From positions 1 to 16,370 of the forward strand of contig CAZNBL010000030.1 in the NCBI GenBank assembly GCA_964571375.1: a stretch of 16,370 nucleotides of DNA, written 5' to 3'. The notes beneath the pieces were generated by a model that was not told where the DNA came from, searched no databases, and saw only the letters and a program-made list of their open reading frames with translations. A program made the translations under genes and the position numbers. The DNA is from JAFTYR01 sp964571375 (lineage in GTDB: Bacteria; Pseudomonadota; Gammaproteobacteria; Burkholderiales; Burkholderiaceae_F). This document shows positions 7,588 to 15,150 of this stretch, in pieces. Numbering within the stretch: position 1 is the first letter of the stretch; the number at the start of each line of letters is the position of its first letter.

Positions 7588-8565
7588 TTATTCTTTTAAT
7601 TTCGCAACGAAATGTCTGGTCTTGTTCTTGTCAAAAACTTCTCGGAATTCGACGGTGCGGTCGTTGATCACAACGCCGGCGACTGTGGCGTCTCCGAAGG
7701 AGAAGCGAAGCGGCAGTACGCCGATAAATTCTTCGCTCTGACCGGCTTCCAGAGTCTTATTGAAAACAGGACGGCCTTCGGCATTGTAGACACCGATCCA
7801 GGAACGGGCGGACTGCGGACGGCCGTCGACAGTCAGCATGATTTTGACTTCGCTGTTGCCGAGATTGGGCAGAAGCACTTCGACGGTACCGGCAGCATTG
7901 ACTGCAGCTGTCAGAGGCTTGGAGCTTTCTTCAAGAAGTCTCTGCAGAGCTTCCTTTTCAGCCTTGGCCTTTTCTTCGGCTTCAAGGCGGGCCTGCTCGA
8001 GTTTGGCCTGTTCCTTTTCCTTCTCTTCGGCTTCGAGTCGCTGCTTGTTGAGGATGACCTGTTCGGCAGCTTCCTGCTTGGCCTTCTGAGTGGTCTTGTA
8101 ATCGTTGTAGTAATACCAGCCGACAGCGGCAACAGCAGCAACGATCAGTACGAAAACCAGATAGACCAGACCGCGGCCCTTGCCGTGCTTGCTCTTTTCC
8201 TGCTTGAAAGGAGCAAGGCCCTCGGTCGTTTTCGAAATATGCTGTGCGAGATCTTTTTCCTCGCTACCGATCGACTGGTTGAAAAGCTCGACAATCTTGG
8301 CGGCATCGAGTCCCATCAGACGGGCATAGCCTCTGAGGTGAGCTCTGGCATAAACCGCCGTCGGAAAAGCATTGGCATCCTGAGCTTCCATAAGTGCAAT
8401 CTGCTTGGGAGCCAGACGAAGCTGAGACGCAACCTGTTCGATTGTCAGTCCCTTGGCTTCTCTTGCTGCAGAAAGCATCTGACCGTAACCGAGAACGGCC
8501 TCTTCGGTCTGATTAGCAACAGTGCTGAACTTAGGTTCTTCCTGAGTCAATGTTTCTTCGCTCAC
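7588..8565 (-). CDS. rodZ: RodZ-type cell-shape protein (HTH, one membrane helix, DUF4115)
   Basis: RodZ anchors MreB to the inner membrane and supports rod shape. The 325-residue product has a cytoplasmic Xre-type helix-turn-helix domain (about 28-95: GQMLSAAREAKGLTIEQVA, then FPTAVYARAHLRGYARLMG), a basic segment, a transmembrane helix (about 131-153), a charged Glu/Lys/Ala coiled coil (about 160-213), and a C-terminal beta domain of DUF4115 type (about 227-320). The coiled coil right after the membrane is more regular than in E. coli RodZ and could serve as a periplasmic stalk. The start is a GTG at 8563-8565 with AAGG about 10 bases upstream. No ATG exists until residue 30, inside the HTH. 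It lies 24 bases after rlmN. Confidence 0.9.
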   Translation of the reverse strand: MSEETLTQEEPKFSTVANQTEEAVLGYGQMLSAAREAKGLTIEQVASQLRLAPKQIALMEAQDANAFPTAVYARAHLRGYARLMGLDAAKIVELFNQSIGSEEKDLAQHISKTTEGLAPFKQEKSKHGKGRGLVYLVFVLIVAAVAAVGWYYYNDYKTTQKAKQEAAEQVILNKQRLEAEEKEKEQAKLEQARLEAEEKAKAEKEALQRLLEESSKPLTAAVNAAGTVEVLLPNLGNSEVKIMLTVDGRPQSARSWIGVYNAEGRPVFNKTLEAGQSEEFIGVLPLRFSFGDATVAGVVINDRTVEFREVFDKNKTRHFVAKLKE

Positions 8566-8589
8566 GATAATCTGCCTTTCTGTCGTGAA

Positions 8590-9729
8590 TTAGTTTTGAC
8601 CGGTAATTTCTTTGATGATGTGAACTCGCTGAGCACGCTTTTCTGCCAGGCGTGTACGGTCCTTGATATCACCGGCGAGCTGGCCGCAGGCAGCATCGAT
8701 ATCGTCGCCGCGGACCTTACGGACCGTTGTGACAATACCGGCATCGTTCAGACGCTTGGCAAAAGCCTTCACGTCATCGGGTTCGCTGCGCTTTAAGCCG
8801 GAATCCGGGAACGGATTAAACGGAATCAGATTGAACTTGCAGGGAGTCTTCTCAACAAGTCGGATCAGTTCCTTAGCATGAGCGAGCGTGTCGTTGACAC
8901 CGCCGATCATGATGTATTCGAAAGTAATGAAGTCTCTCGGAGCAACCTTCAGATAACGCTGGCAGGCTGCGAGCAGATCTTCAATCGGGTGCTTGCGGTT
9001 GATCGGCATGATCTTGTCGCGCAGCTCGTTGTTCGGAGCGTGCAGACTGACGGCAAGAGCCACCGGGCAAAGATCGGCAAGCTTGTCGATCTGGCGGACC
9101 AGACCGGAGGTCGAGACGGTGACGCGTCGGCGCGATAAGCCGTAGGCGTTGTCATCGAGCATCAGACGCAGTGCGGGAACCACTGCATCGAGGTTCTGCA
9201 AAGGCTCGCCCATACCCATTAACACGACGTTGGAGATGATGCGTTCGTTCTCGTCGGAGATACCTCTGTCGGCGCGAAGCGTATGTTCGGCGTGCCAGAG
9301 CTGACCGATGATTTCGGCAGTCGTGAGGTTACGGTTGAAACCCTGCTTGCCTGTTGAGCAGAACAGGCAGTTCATTGCGCAGCCGGCCTGTGTGGAGATA
9401 CAGAGCGTGCCGCGATTTTCCTCGGGAATGAAAACAGTTTCGACAGCATTGCCGTTGCCCACATCCATGAGCCACTTGCGGGTGCCGTCCGAAGCAGTCT
9501 TATCGCAGAGGATTGACGGACCTCTGACTTCAGCAATATCGCCTAATTTGGCTCTGAAAGTCTTGGCAAGGTCCGTCATTGCGGAAAAATCACTGGCGCC
9601 GCGCCGGTGAATCCAGCGTTCAAGCTGCTTGGCACGAAAGGCTTTTTCGCCGATCGAGTCACAGAAACTGCGAAGACCGTCTCCGTCGAGACCTAACAAA
9701 TTGATTCGGGTCAGTGATTTTTCTTCCAT
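8590..9729 (-). CDS. rlmN: RlmN, 23S rRNA/tRNA adenine-C2 methyltransferase (radical SAM)
   Basis: RlmN installs m2A at 23S rRNA A2503 and at A37 of some tRNAs, using SAM both as methyl donor and as radical source. The 379-residue product has the RlmN N-terminal domain, the cluster motif CAMNCLFCSTGKQGF with C117, C121 and C124, the SAM-binding region MGMGEPLQN (171-179), and the methyl-carrying Cys at 348 in RGDDIDAACGQL. C110 in GTLCISTQ is also family-typical. The ATG follows ndk after 13 bases, with an AGGCGG ribosome site. The ndk-rlmN-rodZ order matches other betaproteobacteria, except that a pilF/pilW-type TPR gene often present after rlmN is missing here. Confidence 0.97.
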   Translation of the reverse strand: MEEKSLTRINLLGLDGDGLRSFCDSIGEKAFRAKQLERWIHRRGASDFSAMTDLAKTFRAKLGDIAEVRGPSILCDKTASDGTRKWLMDVGNGNAVETVFIPEENRGTLCISTQAGCAMNCLFCSTGKQGFNRNLTTAEIIGQLWHAEHTLRADRGISDENERIISNVVLMGMGEPLQNLDAVVPALRLMLDDNAYGLSRRRVTVSTSGLVRQIDKLADLCPVALAVSLHAPNNELRDKIMPINRKHPIEDLLAACQRYLKVAPRDFITFEYIMIGGVNDTLAHAKELIRLVEKTPCKFNLIPFNPFPDSGLKRSEPDDVKAFAKRLNDAGIVTTVRKVRGDDIDAACGQLAGDIKDRTRLAEKRAQRVHIIKEITGQN

Positions 9730-9742
9730 ACTTACCGCCTAA

Positions 9743-10171
9743 TTACTTACGGCTGTAGATAGCGAGCTGCGGGAAGAAGAAAGCGATTTCAACTGCAGCT
9801 GTTTCCGGGCTGTCGGAACCGTGAACGGCGTTAGCGTCGATGGATTCGGCGAAGTCAGCGCGGATTGTGCCCTTGTCTGCCTTCTTCGGGTCAGTAGCAC
9901 CCATCAGTTCGCGGTTCTTGAGGATGGCGTTTTCGCCTTCGAGAACCTGAACCTGAACGGGACCGGAAACCATGAAGTCAACGAGAGCCTGGAAGAAGGG
10001 ACGTTCGCGGTGAACAGCGTAGAAAGCTTCGGCTTCCTGACGGGAGAGCCACTTCATCTGGGAAGCAACAATCTTAAGATTGTTGGATTCGAAACGGCTG
10101 TAGATCTGACCGATAACGTTCTTAGCAACTGCGTCCGGCTTGATGATAGAAAGTGTGCGTTCAATGGCCAT
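9743..10171 (-). CDS. ndk: Nucleoside-diphosphate kinase
   Basis: Ndk moves the gamma phosphate from ATP to other nucleoside diphosphates through a phosphohistidine, balancing NTP and dNTP pools. The 142-residue length is standard. The N-terminus ERTLSIIKPDAV, RERPFFQALVDFM, and the active-site region NAVHGSDSPETAAVEIAFFF with catalytic H117 are all present. The ATG is preceded by AAGAG and an A-run. This is the first gene of the long operon that continues to hflK. A 133-base gap upstream holds the likely operon promoter. Confidence 0.98.
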   Translation of the reverse strand: MAIERTLSIIKPDAVAKNVIGQIYSRFESNNLKIVASQMKWLSRQEAEAFYAVHRERPFFQALVDFMVSGPVQVQVLEGENAILKNRELMGATDPKKADKGTIRADFAESIDANAVHGSDSPETAAVEIAFFFPQLAIYSRK

Positions 10172-10265
10172 TTTTTTCTCTTAACGAATAAATTCCAAAT
10201 TGATTACATGTTCCCGTTTTCTTCAGGAACAACAAAACCTGCCCTCTATTTTAGGCAAGTAGTCC

Positions 10266-10274
10266 ATTCTATCA
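10266..10274 (-). promoter_or_regulatory. Likely extended -10 promoter of the ndk-to-hflK operon
   Basis: The minus strand carries TGATAGAAT (10274-10266): a TG-n extension followed by TAGAAT, a 5 of 6 match to the -10 consensus. No good -35 hexamer lies at 17 bases, which is common for extended -10 promoters. Transcription would start near 10259, giving a leader of roughly 90 bases before ndk. The leader contains a weak 6-bp dyad, GTTCCC (10210-10215) with AGGAAC (10225-10230). A second candidate -10, TAAAAT, lies about 20 bases downstream. The rest of 10172-10304 shows no gene and no clear terminator for the membrane genes upstream. Confidence 0.45.
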
Positions 10275-10304
10275 CGCTGTGGCGTTACGGCTTGCAGAGA
10301 ACTC

Positions 10305-10802
10305 TCAGCAAGAGGGGCGAAATTGTCTTGAAAAGGTAACCAAGAGAAAAAGCACTTCGACAGCGGCGGCAGAGATGAATACCGGCAGGAAAGATGCTCG
10401 GAAAATATCGGGGAACGCGGGCCAAAGAAGCGAAGGGGCACCGAAAAGCAAAAACGCTGCAAAAGCCGCGGGAAGCAGACATGCAAATCTGAGATGACTG
10501 AGAGCGGCTTCGCCCTTTTTACGACCGTATTCAAGCGCCCACAGAACCGAGGGAGATAAGAAGAGCATGTAGGCAACGAGCGATGCTTTCAGAAAGCCTG
10601 AAGCCGACAGCATTGTTTTGGGTTCCGCCGCCGCAACGCCGTACGCCCAGATTAAAAGCGCAAGCATTGCGAGCGGATTGAACACGATCAGTGCGGCCTT
10701 CATGGCCGAGACCGAACCGGACTCGCCGCCCCTCTTACGATAAACCGCAAAAATTACGGCAGCCGCAGCTGCCGCAATGATAGAAATCAGAAATTCCGTC
10801 AT
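10305..10802 (-). CDS. Unrecognised integral membrane protein (third of a three-gene membrane cassette)
   Basis: I do not recognise this 165-residue protein. It is highly hydrophobic with about five predicted membrane helices (near 3-20, 35-57, 69-90, 103-122 and 135-156) joined by short loops such as YRKRGGESGS and EYGRKKGEAALSH, and ends FSRQFRPSC. No enzymatic or transport signature is visible. Its ATG overlaps the stop of the preceding membrane gene in an ATGA junction, so translation is coupled. A GAAGG lies almost against the start and is poorly spaced. Positive charges in the first and third loops suggest N-terminus outside, but this is uncertain. It could be a small transport or envelope accessory protein; no function should be assigned. 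Confidence 0.75.
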   Translation of the reverse strand: MTEFLISIIAAAAAAVIFAVYRKRGGESGSVSAMKAALIVFNPLAMLALLIWAYGVAAAEPKTMLSASGFLKASLVAYMLFLSPSVLWALEYGRKKGEAALSHLRFACLLPAAFAAFLLFGAPSLLWPAFPDIFRASFLPVFISAAAVEVLFLLVTFSRQFRPSC

Positions 10803-11410
10803 ACCTTCTTATGATGGTGTTTCTGGTGACTGATCGGATAAAAGTGTTCCACCGCCTTGTTGGTGCGCAGATAGTGAGTCACGATGATCAGAACGAAGAA
10901 ATAAGCACCGACGGCCACCGCACTCTTTTCAACCAAAGCCACACCGTATTCCTGCAGTACGGCGACCGGCAGAACAATCACGGCAAGCACCTGCATCAGA
11001 GCCGAACACCACATGATGCGGATCGCACGGATAAGACTTTCGCGGTTATGTCGGACAAAAAGCAGCCAAGCTGAGAAAAATGCCTGACCGATACCGACAA
11101 TGGCGCAGATCGATGCCATGGACATGTAGAGGTGATCGAGACTGGAGGCGCCCTTTTCGGTCGAAGCCATCAGAATGGCATTCGGCGCAGCATGCATCGG
11201 CGCATCGTTACCGATAAAGAAAACCGGCCAAATATCGCGGAAGAATGTCATTGCCAGTATCGGGAGTACTAAAAAAACCGCTACGATACTCAGAGAAAGA
11301 CCCCACGTCGGGATGCCTTTGGATCGGACCACGTAACTCGGGAACCAAAGGCAGAAAAATACTGCGAAAATCCAGGCAAACCAATATTCAACCAAGCCAG
11401 CTTCTTCCAT
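10799..11410 (-). CDS. Unrecognised integral membrane protein (second of the cassette, His-rich tail)
   Basis: This 203-residue protein has about five membrane helices (near 8-27, 36-57, 96-119, 127-152, 163-182), with a roughly 35-residue polar loop after helix 2 (RDIWPVFFIGNDAPMHAAP). The C-terminal tail is basic and histidine-rich, ending SHQKHHHKKV. The stretch after the last helix (HYLRTNKAVEHFYP) loosely recalls the ending of DUF2569/YdgK-type proteins, but I would not name it on that. The ATG has GGAG 7 bases upstream, and the stop overlaps the next gene by ATGA. The His-rich tail might bind a metal, which is only a guess. Confidence 0.75.
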   Translation of the reverse strand: MEEAGLVEYWFAWIFAVFFCLWFPSYVVRSKGIPTWGLSLSIVAVFLVLPILAMTFFRDIWPVFFIGNDAPMHAAPNAILMASTEKGASSLDHLYMSMASICAIVGIGQAFFSAWLLFVRHNRESLIRAIRIMWCSALMQVLAVIVLPVAVLQEYGVALVEKSAVAVGAYFFVLIIVTHYLRTNKAVEHFYPISHQKHHHKKV

Positions 11411-11472
11411 AACGAACTCCGTTGTTGTTCTTCTTTTGCCGTCAATTTACCGAGATTCAAATCAAATTTCAA

Positions 11473-12027
11473 TCAATTCGATCCCCGACCAAACCGGGTG
11501 CGGGAAAATGAGGATCTGGCGACAAACAGCATAAAACTGAGCGTCATTACGGTATAAAAAGCAATAAGAATCGTTTCCTCGCGGGCCATCTCAAACCCGA
11601 AATCCCCGAAGAAACAAAGAGGTAAAAGCACCTGAGCAATAAGGTGCAGCACCAGGGAAAGAAAGATAAAAAGAATTATTGAATTTCGATCAGAAATCCG
11701 TCGGGAGGTGCATAACAGTACCCCGGCGAAGACAGAAGCCGCAACTTCTGCGCAACTGACTCCCCGGGAGAGATGAATGAAAAGTTCGAGATTTTCGACG
11801 CCCCAGCCGTAAAAAGACCGCCATAAAGCGTCGGTAGCCGCCGAACTGTTCAGATAGGTCAGCGCCGGCAGAAGAACCGTCAGCCAACCGGCGACAAATG
11901 CCCCCGCGTACGGGAGCTCTTTGCAGATTAATTTGATGACAAACATCGGAGCCAAAATGATACAGGCCGCCTGCAGCAGGAGCTGCAGGACAGCCATGAT
12001 CAGATCGGCGAGCGGGATTGCTCCCAT
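11473..12027 (-). CDS. Unrecognised integral membrane protein (first of the cassette)
   Basis: I do not recognise this 184-residue protein. It has about five membrane helices (near 8-33, 40-59, 91-107, 115-139, 150-170) and a polar, aromatic loop between helices 2 and 3 (SSAATDALWRSFYGWGVENLE), ending in a basic tail (ARSSFSRTRFGRGSN). The helix spacing and the long second loop resemble those of the next gene, so the two may be distant paralogues. The ATG begins 2 bases after the rlmD stop, so it is probably in the surE-nlpD-rlmD transcript. The following 62-base gap (11411-11472) holds only the ribosome site of the next gene. Confidence 0.75.
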   Translation of the reverse strand: MGAIPLADLIMAVLQLLLQAACIILAPMFVIKLICKELPYAGAFVAGWLTVLLPALTYLNSSAATDALWRSFYGWGVENLELFIHLSRGVSCAEVAASVFAGVLLCTSRRISDRNSIILFIFLSLVLHLIAQVLLPLCFFGDFGFEMAREETILIAFYTVMTLSFMLFVARSSFSRTRFGRGSN

Positions 12028-12029
12028 TG

Positions 12030-13442
12030 TTACTCGGCAGTCTCGGCGGTTTCAGTCTGCTCTTCGGCAGCTTCAACCTGCTCGGGGCGCTCACCCGGTT
12101 CGAACCAAGCGATGCTTTCGACGTGAGCGGTATGCGGGAACATATTCATCACGCCGGCAGCCTTGAGCTTCCAGCCGCCCTGATTGCAAAGGATGTTGCA
12201 GTCACGGGCCAGCGTAGCCGGGTTGCAGGAAACATAAACGAGAATGCTCGGGCGCTTGTCGGTCTTGGCAAGCGATTCGCAAAGGGCCATCGCGCCTTCT
12301 CTCGGCGGGTCGATCAGTACCTTGTCGATGCCGTCCATATCGCCCCAGAGCTTGTCCCAGTCTTCTTCAGTCCAGGTAAAGAGGTTGCGGGCGGTAAAGC
12401 TTGCGCGGTCGCCGACACCGTTGGCAACAGCACCGGCTTTGGCTCGTTCGACGAGCTGTTCGCTGCCTTCGATACCCCAAACCTGGCGGGTACGCTTGGC
12501 AATCGGAAGCGTGAAGTTACCGAGACCGCAGAAGAAGTCTGCAACCTTATCGGTCTGTTCGAGCTTCAGAAGTCGCAGAGCGCGGCTCACCATGCATTCG
12601 TTGATGGCGTGATTGACCTGAGTGAAGTCGGTCGGCTTGAATGCAATCGACACACCGGTCTCGGAATGACGCAGCTGAAGCTTGTCGATGTTTTCCGGAT
12701 CCATCGGATAAACCGTTTCCGGGCCCTTCGGCTGCAGCCACACATCGACGTGATACTTGTCCTGGAAAGCGTGGAGCTTATCCTTGTCACCGGCGGTGAG
12801 CGGTTCGAGAATTCGGAATACGAGCGCAATGCGGTCGTATGTTGCGGCAACTTCGATCTGCGGAATCTTCTTTCTCAGATCCATCGAGCAGATAAGCGCG
12901 CGAAGCGGCACGAGAAGATCGCTCACAGCCTGCGGAAGAATTTCGCAGGACTTCATGTCGGCGATGTAGCTCGAACGCTTTTCATGGAAGCCGACGAGAA
13001 CGTCGTTCTTCTTGGCAACGTCGCGAACGGAGAGACGGGCTCTCTGACGATACTTCCAGGGGCTGCCGTAGATCGGGGGCAGAATTCTTTCCGGACGTAC
13101 GCGGCCGATATGCCAGAGACCGTCCATCAGAGTCTTCTGCTTCATGGCGACCTGAGACTGAGCCTCGAGGTGCTGCATGGCACAACCGCCGCAGCTGCCG
13201 TCTTTGACGCCGAAGTACTTGCACTTCGGTGTGACGCGAAGCGAGGATTCGGTAAAGATATCGGTCGTCAGACCCATTTCGAAAGATTCTTTATTACGGT
13301 AGCGTTCGTATTCGACGAACTCACCGGGCAGACCGCCTTCGATAAAAACGACCTTGCCGTCGCGATGAGCAACACCGCGGCCTTCCTGGTCGAGCGATTC
13401 AATCGTTACGCGGAACTTTTCTCTTTGTTTTTTAGGCTTCAC
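12030..13442 (-). CDS. rlmD: RlmD, 23S rRNA m5U1939 methyltransferase
   Basis: RlmD (RumA) methylates U1939 of 23S rRNA at C5 using SAM. The 470-residue product has an N-terminal TRAM domain (about 8-65), a [4Fe-4S] site made by C74, C84, C87 (KYFGVKDGSCGGC) and C166, a central domain, and a C-terminal Rossmann methyltransferase domain with DFFCGLGNF (302-310), DPPREG (378-383), nucleophile C406 in SCNPATLARD, and a PHTAHVE motif with E442. It ends in an acidic tail (EQVEAAEEQTETAETAE). The start is a GTG 6 bases after the nlpD stop, with GAGG about 9 bases upstream. In Burkholderia-type genomes rpoS separates nlpD from this gene; here it is missing. Confidence 0.93.
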   Translation of the reverse strand: MKPKKQREKFRVTIESLDQEGRGVAHRDGKVVFIEGGLPGEFVEYERYRNKESFEMGLTTDIFTESSLRVTPKCKYFGVKDGSCGGCAMQHLEAQSQVAMKQKTLMDGLWHIGRVRPERILPPIYGSPWKYRQRARLSVRDVAKKNDVLVGFHEKRSSYIADMKSCEILPQAVSDLLVPLRALICSMDLRKKIPQIEVAATYDRIALVFRILEPLTAGDKDKLHAFQDKYHVDVWLQPKGPETVYPMDPENIDKLQLRHSETGVSIAFKPTDFTQVNHAINECMVSRALRLLKLEQTDKVADFFCGLGNFTLPIAKRTRQVWGIEGSEQLVERAKAGAVANGVGDRASFTARNLFTWTEEDWDKLWGDMDGIDKVLIDPPREGAMALCESLAKTDKRPSILVYVSCNPATLARDCNILCNQGGWKLKAAGVMNMFPHTAHVESIAWFEPGERPEQVEAAEEQTETAETAE

Positions 13443-13448
13443 TGTAAA

Positions 13449-14189
13449 TTACCTCGTCGGCAAATGGATCGTCGGGTTGATCGGTTTGCCGTTCTGACGG
13501 ATTTCAAAATGGATACGGGCAGGTTCGCTGTCGGTCTTGCCTGCAATCGCAATCTGCTGACCGCGCTTTACGCTCTGCTGCTGTTTGACGACAATGCTCT
13601 TATTGTTGGCATAGGCAGTCACATAAGTCGCATCGTGCTTGACGATGACCAGGTTGCCGTAGCCTCGGACAGCACCGACAAAAAGGACCTGACCGTCGGC
13701 GGCAGCCTTAACGACCGCACCCTCTTCGACAGCGATATCGACACCCTTGTTGTTTTCACCGTAGCCCTTTAAGACCTGACCGCCTACCGGCCAGATAAAA
13801 CGGCTGTTCTTGGGCTCATCGGCAGCTGTTGTGACGGTCTTCGTCACAGTAGGCGTAAGAGCCGCAGTCTTGGCGCTGTAGGATGTATCGGCCGCAGTCG
13901 ATGCGGTCGTTGTCTTAGAAGAACTCTGTGCGTACTTCGGCACACTGATGCGAAGTCTCTGACCGACTGCAAGCAGAGCCGGGTTGGTCACATCGTTGTC
14001 TCTGGCCACTTCCTTCGGATCGACACCGTAACGACGTGCGATCGAATAGAGCGTATCGCCCTTCTGAACGGTATAAACAGTTGTCGACGTAGGCCCGTCA
14101 ATAATCGGTGCCTGATTGGTGCCGACAAGCGTACAACCTGTCATCACAGCCGCAGCCGCTGCAGGTATCAGATATTTCTTCCAGCTCAT
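13449..14189 (-). CDS. nlpD: NlpD-like lipoprotein: LysM plus degenerate LytM (M23) domain
   Basis: This is probably the outer-membrane lipoprotein that activates a septal amidase. The 246-residue product has a lipoprotein signal with lipid-accepting C19 (MTGC), a LysM peptidoglycan-binding domain (about 38-82, VYTVQKGDTLYSIARRYGV), a Ser/Thr/Ala linker (about 88-125), and a LytM domain (130-246). Zinc and catalytic positions are largely lost: the HxxxD His is N147 (only D151 remains), the YAHN His is N195, and the HxH pair is R225-I-H227. It should therefore be a regulator, not an enzyme, as in E. coli NlpD. I chose the ATG at 14187-14189, with GGAG 7 bases upstream. A TTG 22 codons earlier lacks support and would put basic residues before the signal peptide. 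Confidence 0.9.
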   Translation of the reverse strand: MSWKKYLIPAAAAAVMTGCTLVGTNQAPIIDGPTSTTVYTVQKGDTLYSIARRYGVDPKEVARDNDVTNPALLAVGQRLRISVPKYAQSSSKTTTASTAADTSYSAKTAALTPTVTKTVTTAADEPKNSRFIWPVGGQVLKGYGENNKGVDIAVEEGAVVKAAADGQVLFVGAVRGYGNLVIVKHDATYVTAYANNKSIVVKQQQSVKRGQQIAIAGKTDSEPARIHFEIRQNGKPINPTIHLPTR

Positions 14190-14215
14190 CCCATTGCTCC
14201 GCAAGCGTTTGATCT

Positions 14216-14238
14216 GCGCAGAGCGATCCGCCCTGCGC
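14216..14238 (-). other. GC-rich hairpin in the nlpD leader
   Basis: On the minus strand GCGCAGGGC (14238-14230) pairs with GCTCTGCGC (14224-14216) over 9 bp, including one G-U pair, with a 5-base loop. No T-run follows, so it is not a terminator. It lies in the 97-base surE-nlpD gap, 26 bases before the nlpD ATG. It may shape mRNA stability or set a processing site between surE and nlpD. Confidence 0.45.
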
Positions 14239-14286
14239 CGCTTTAAATTACTCAATCCCTTAATGGTATCAAATTCAATGCTCGGT

Positions 14287-15039
14287 TCACTTCTGAACCT
14301 TATTCCACCAAGTTCGCATCGAATCTAAAACGTCATAATTTGTTAAGTCCATCTGCAACGGAGTCATGCTGACGTAATCGTGAGAAGTTGCCCAGAAGTC
14401 GGTACCCTGCACGCAGTCCTTGGCGGAACCCGCTGCACCCATCCAATAAATCTTTTCTCCTCTCGGATTGATCTGTTCGATCACGGGCTGTGCGGAATGG
14501 CGGCGGCCGAGACGTGTGACGACAACACCCATCAGTTCTTCGATCGGCTTATTGGGAATATTGACGTTAAAGAGGAAAGGACCCGGGAAAGGATCGGAGA
14601 GATAGCTCTCGATAATCGATTCGGCAACGGCACCTGCACTGTCGAGATGACTCCAGCCCTTGTTGAGCTGAGAGAAAGCGAAGGACGGATAACCGAAAAG
14701 ATAGCCTTCCATCGCTGCGGCTACGGTACCGGAATAAAGCGTATCGTCGCCCATGTTCTGGCCGCAGTTGATACCGCTTACTACGAGATCGGGCTTTTCA
14801 TCGAGAAGACCGGTCAGTGCAACGTGCACACAGTCGCTCGGAGTACCGTTGATGAAGTAAACGTCCGGCTGGACCTGATGGATCGAAAGCGGACGGTTGA
14901 GAGTCAGAGAGTTACTTGCACCGCTGTGGTTCTGTTCGGGAGCAACCACCGTCACTTTGCCGAAGCGGCGCATGCGCTTGGCGAGTTCGTGAATACCGGG
15001 GGCAAGATAGCCGTCGTCGTTGGAAATCAGAATATGCAT
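14287..15039 (-). CDS. surE: SurE, 5'/3'-nucleotidase
   Basis: SurE is a metal-dependent survival-protein phosphatase that dephosphorylates nucleoside monophosphates. The 250-residue product starts MHILISNDDGYLAPGI and keeps the metal site: D8, D9, S39 (in HSGASNSLT) and N91 (in SGINCGQNMGDDTLYSGTVAAAMEG). Length is normal. I chose the ATG at 15037-15039, with AAGGA 8 bases upstream. The frame runs ten codons further to an unsupported TTG. It begins just past a terminator, with a possible promoter overlapping it, and is the first gene of the surE-nlpD-rlmD group. The pcm gene that usually follows surE is absent. Confidence 0.97.
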   Translation of the reverse strand: MHILISNDDGYLAPGIHELAKRMRRFGKVTVVAPEQNHSGASNSLTLNRPLSIHQVQPDVYFINGTPSDCVHVALTGLLDEKPDLVVSGINCGQNMGDDTLYSGTVAAAMEGYLFGYPSFAFSQLNKGWSHLDSAGAVAESIIESYLSDPFPGPFLFNVNIPNKPIEELMGVVVTRLGRRHSAQPVIEQINPRGEKIYWMGAAGSAKDCVQGTDFWATSHDYVSMTPLQMDLTNYDVLDSMRTWWNKVQK

Positions 15040-15070
15040 GAATCGATCCTTCTCTTTTGTTATTTCCAAA

Positions 15071-15099
15071 ATGTTAGACGATTCGCTCTAAAACGACAA
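15071..15099 (-). promoter_or_regulatory. Possible surE promoter
   Basis: The minus strand has TTGTCG (15099-15094), a 17-base spacer, and TAACAT (15076-15071), each a 4 of 6 match to the sigma-70 hexamers. It sits directly at the tail of the upstream terminator. That is where a promoter for surE has to lie, because only 58 bases separate the terminator stem from the surE ATG. Motif match only. Confidence 0.4.
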
Positions 15100-15123
15100 A
15101 AGCCAGTCAAACGACCGGCTTTT
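15098..15123 (-). terminator. Intrinsic terminator after the 52-codon gene
   Basis: AAAAGCCGGTC (minus strand, 15123-15113) pairs with GACTGGCTTTT (15108-15098) over 11 bp with one G-U pair and a 4-base loop. The 3' arm ends in TTTT, with a further TTTT a few bases on. The A-rich 5' arm makes it bidirectional in shape. It lies 27 bases after the stop of the small gene and separates it from surE. Confidence 0.8.
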
Positions 15124-15150
15124 CCGATATTGCTTTGTATGAGCAAGAAA

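Noticed and set aside
7612..8796. 394-codon open frame on the + strand opposite rodZ and rlmN
   Set aside because: The hydrophobic segments mirror the rodZ coiled-coil codons read backwards. There is no ribosome site and no conserved family pattern.
10172..10304. Possible small RNA or terminator in the gap before ndk
   Set aside because: Only weak dyads are present and no T-run follows a stable stem; the segment is better explained as promoter and leader.
11290..11472. 60-codon minus-strand frame starting in the gap between two membrane genes
   Set aside because: It overlaps the better-supported 203-residue membrane gene in another frame, has no ribosome site, and only its first 20 codons lie outside that gene.
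12018..13772. 584-codon open frame on the + strand opposite rlmD and nlpD
   Set aside because: It runs across two well-supported genes and their junction, and its translation has no domain logic. It is a codon-bias shadow.
14190..14255. N-terminal extension of nlpD from a TTG
   Set aside because: It would put 22 mostly basic residues before a clear lipoprotein signal, and the ATG at 14189 has a good ribosome site.
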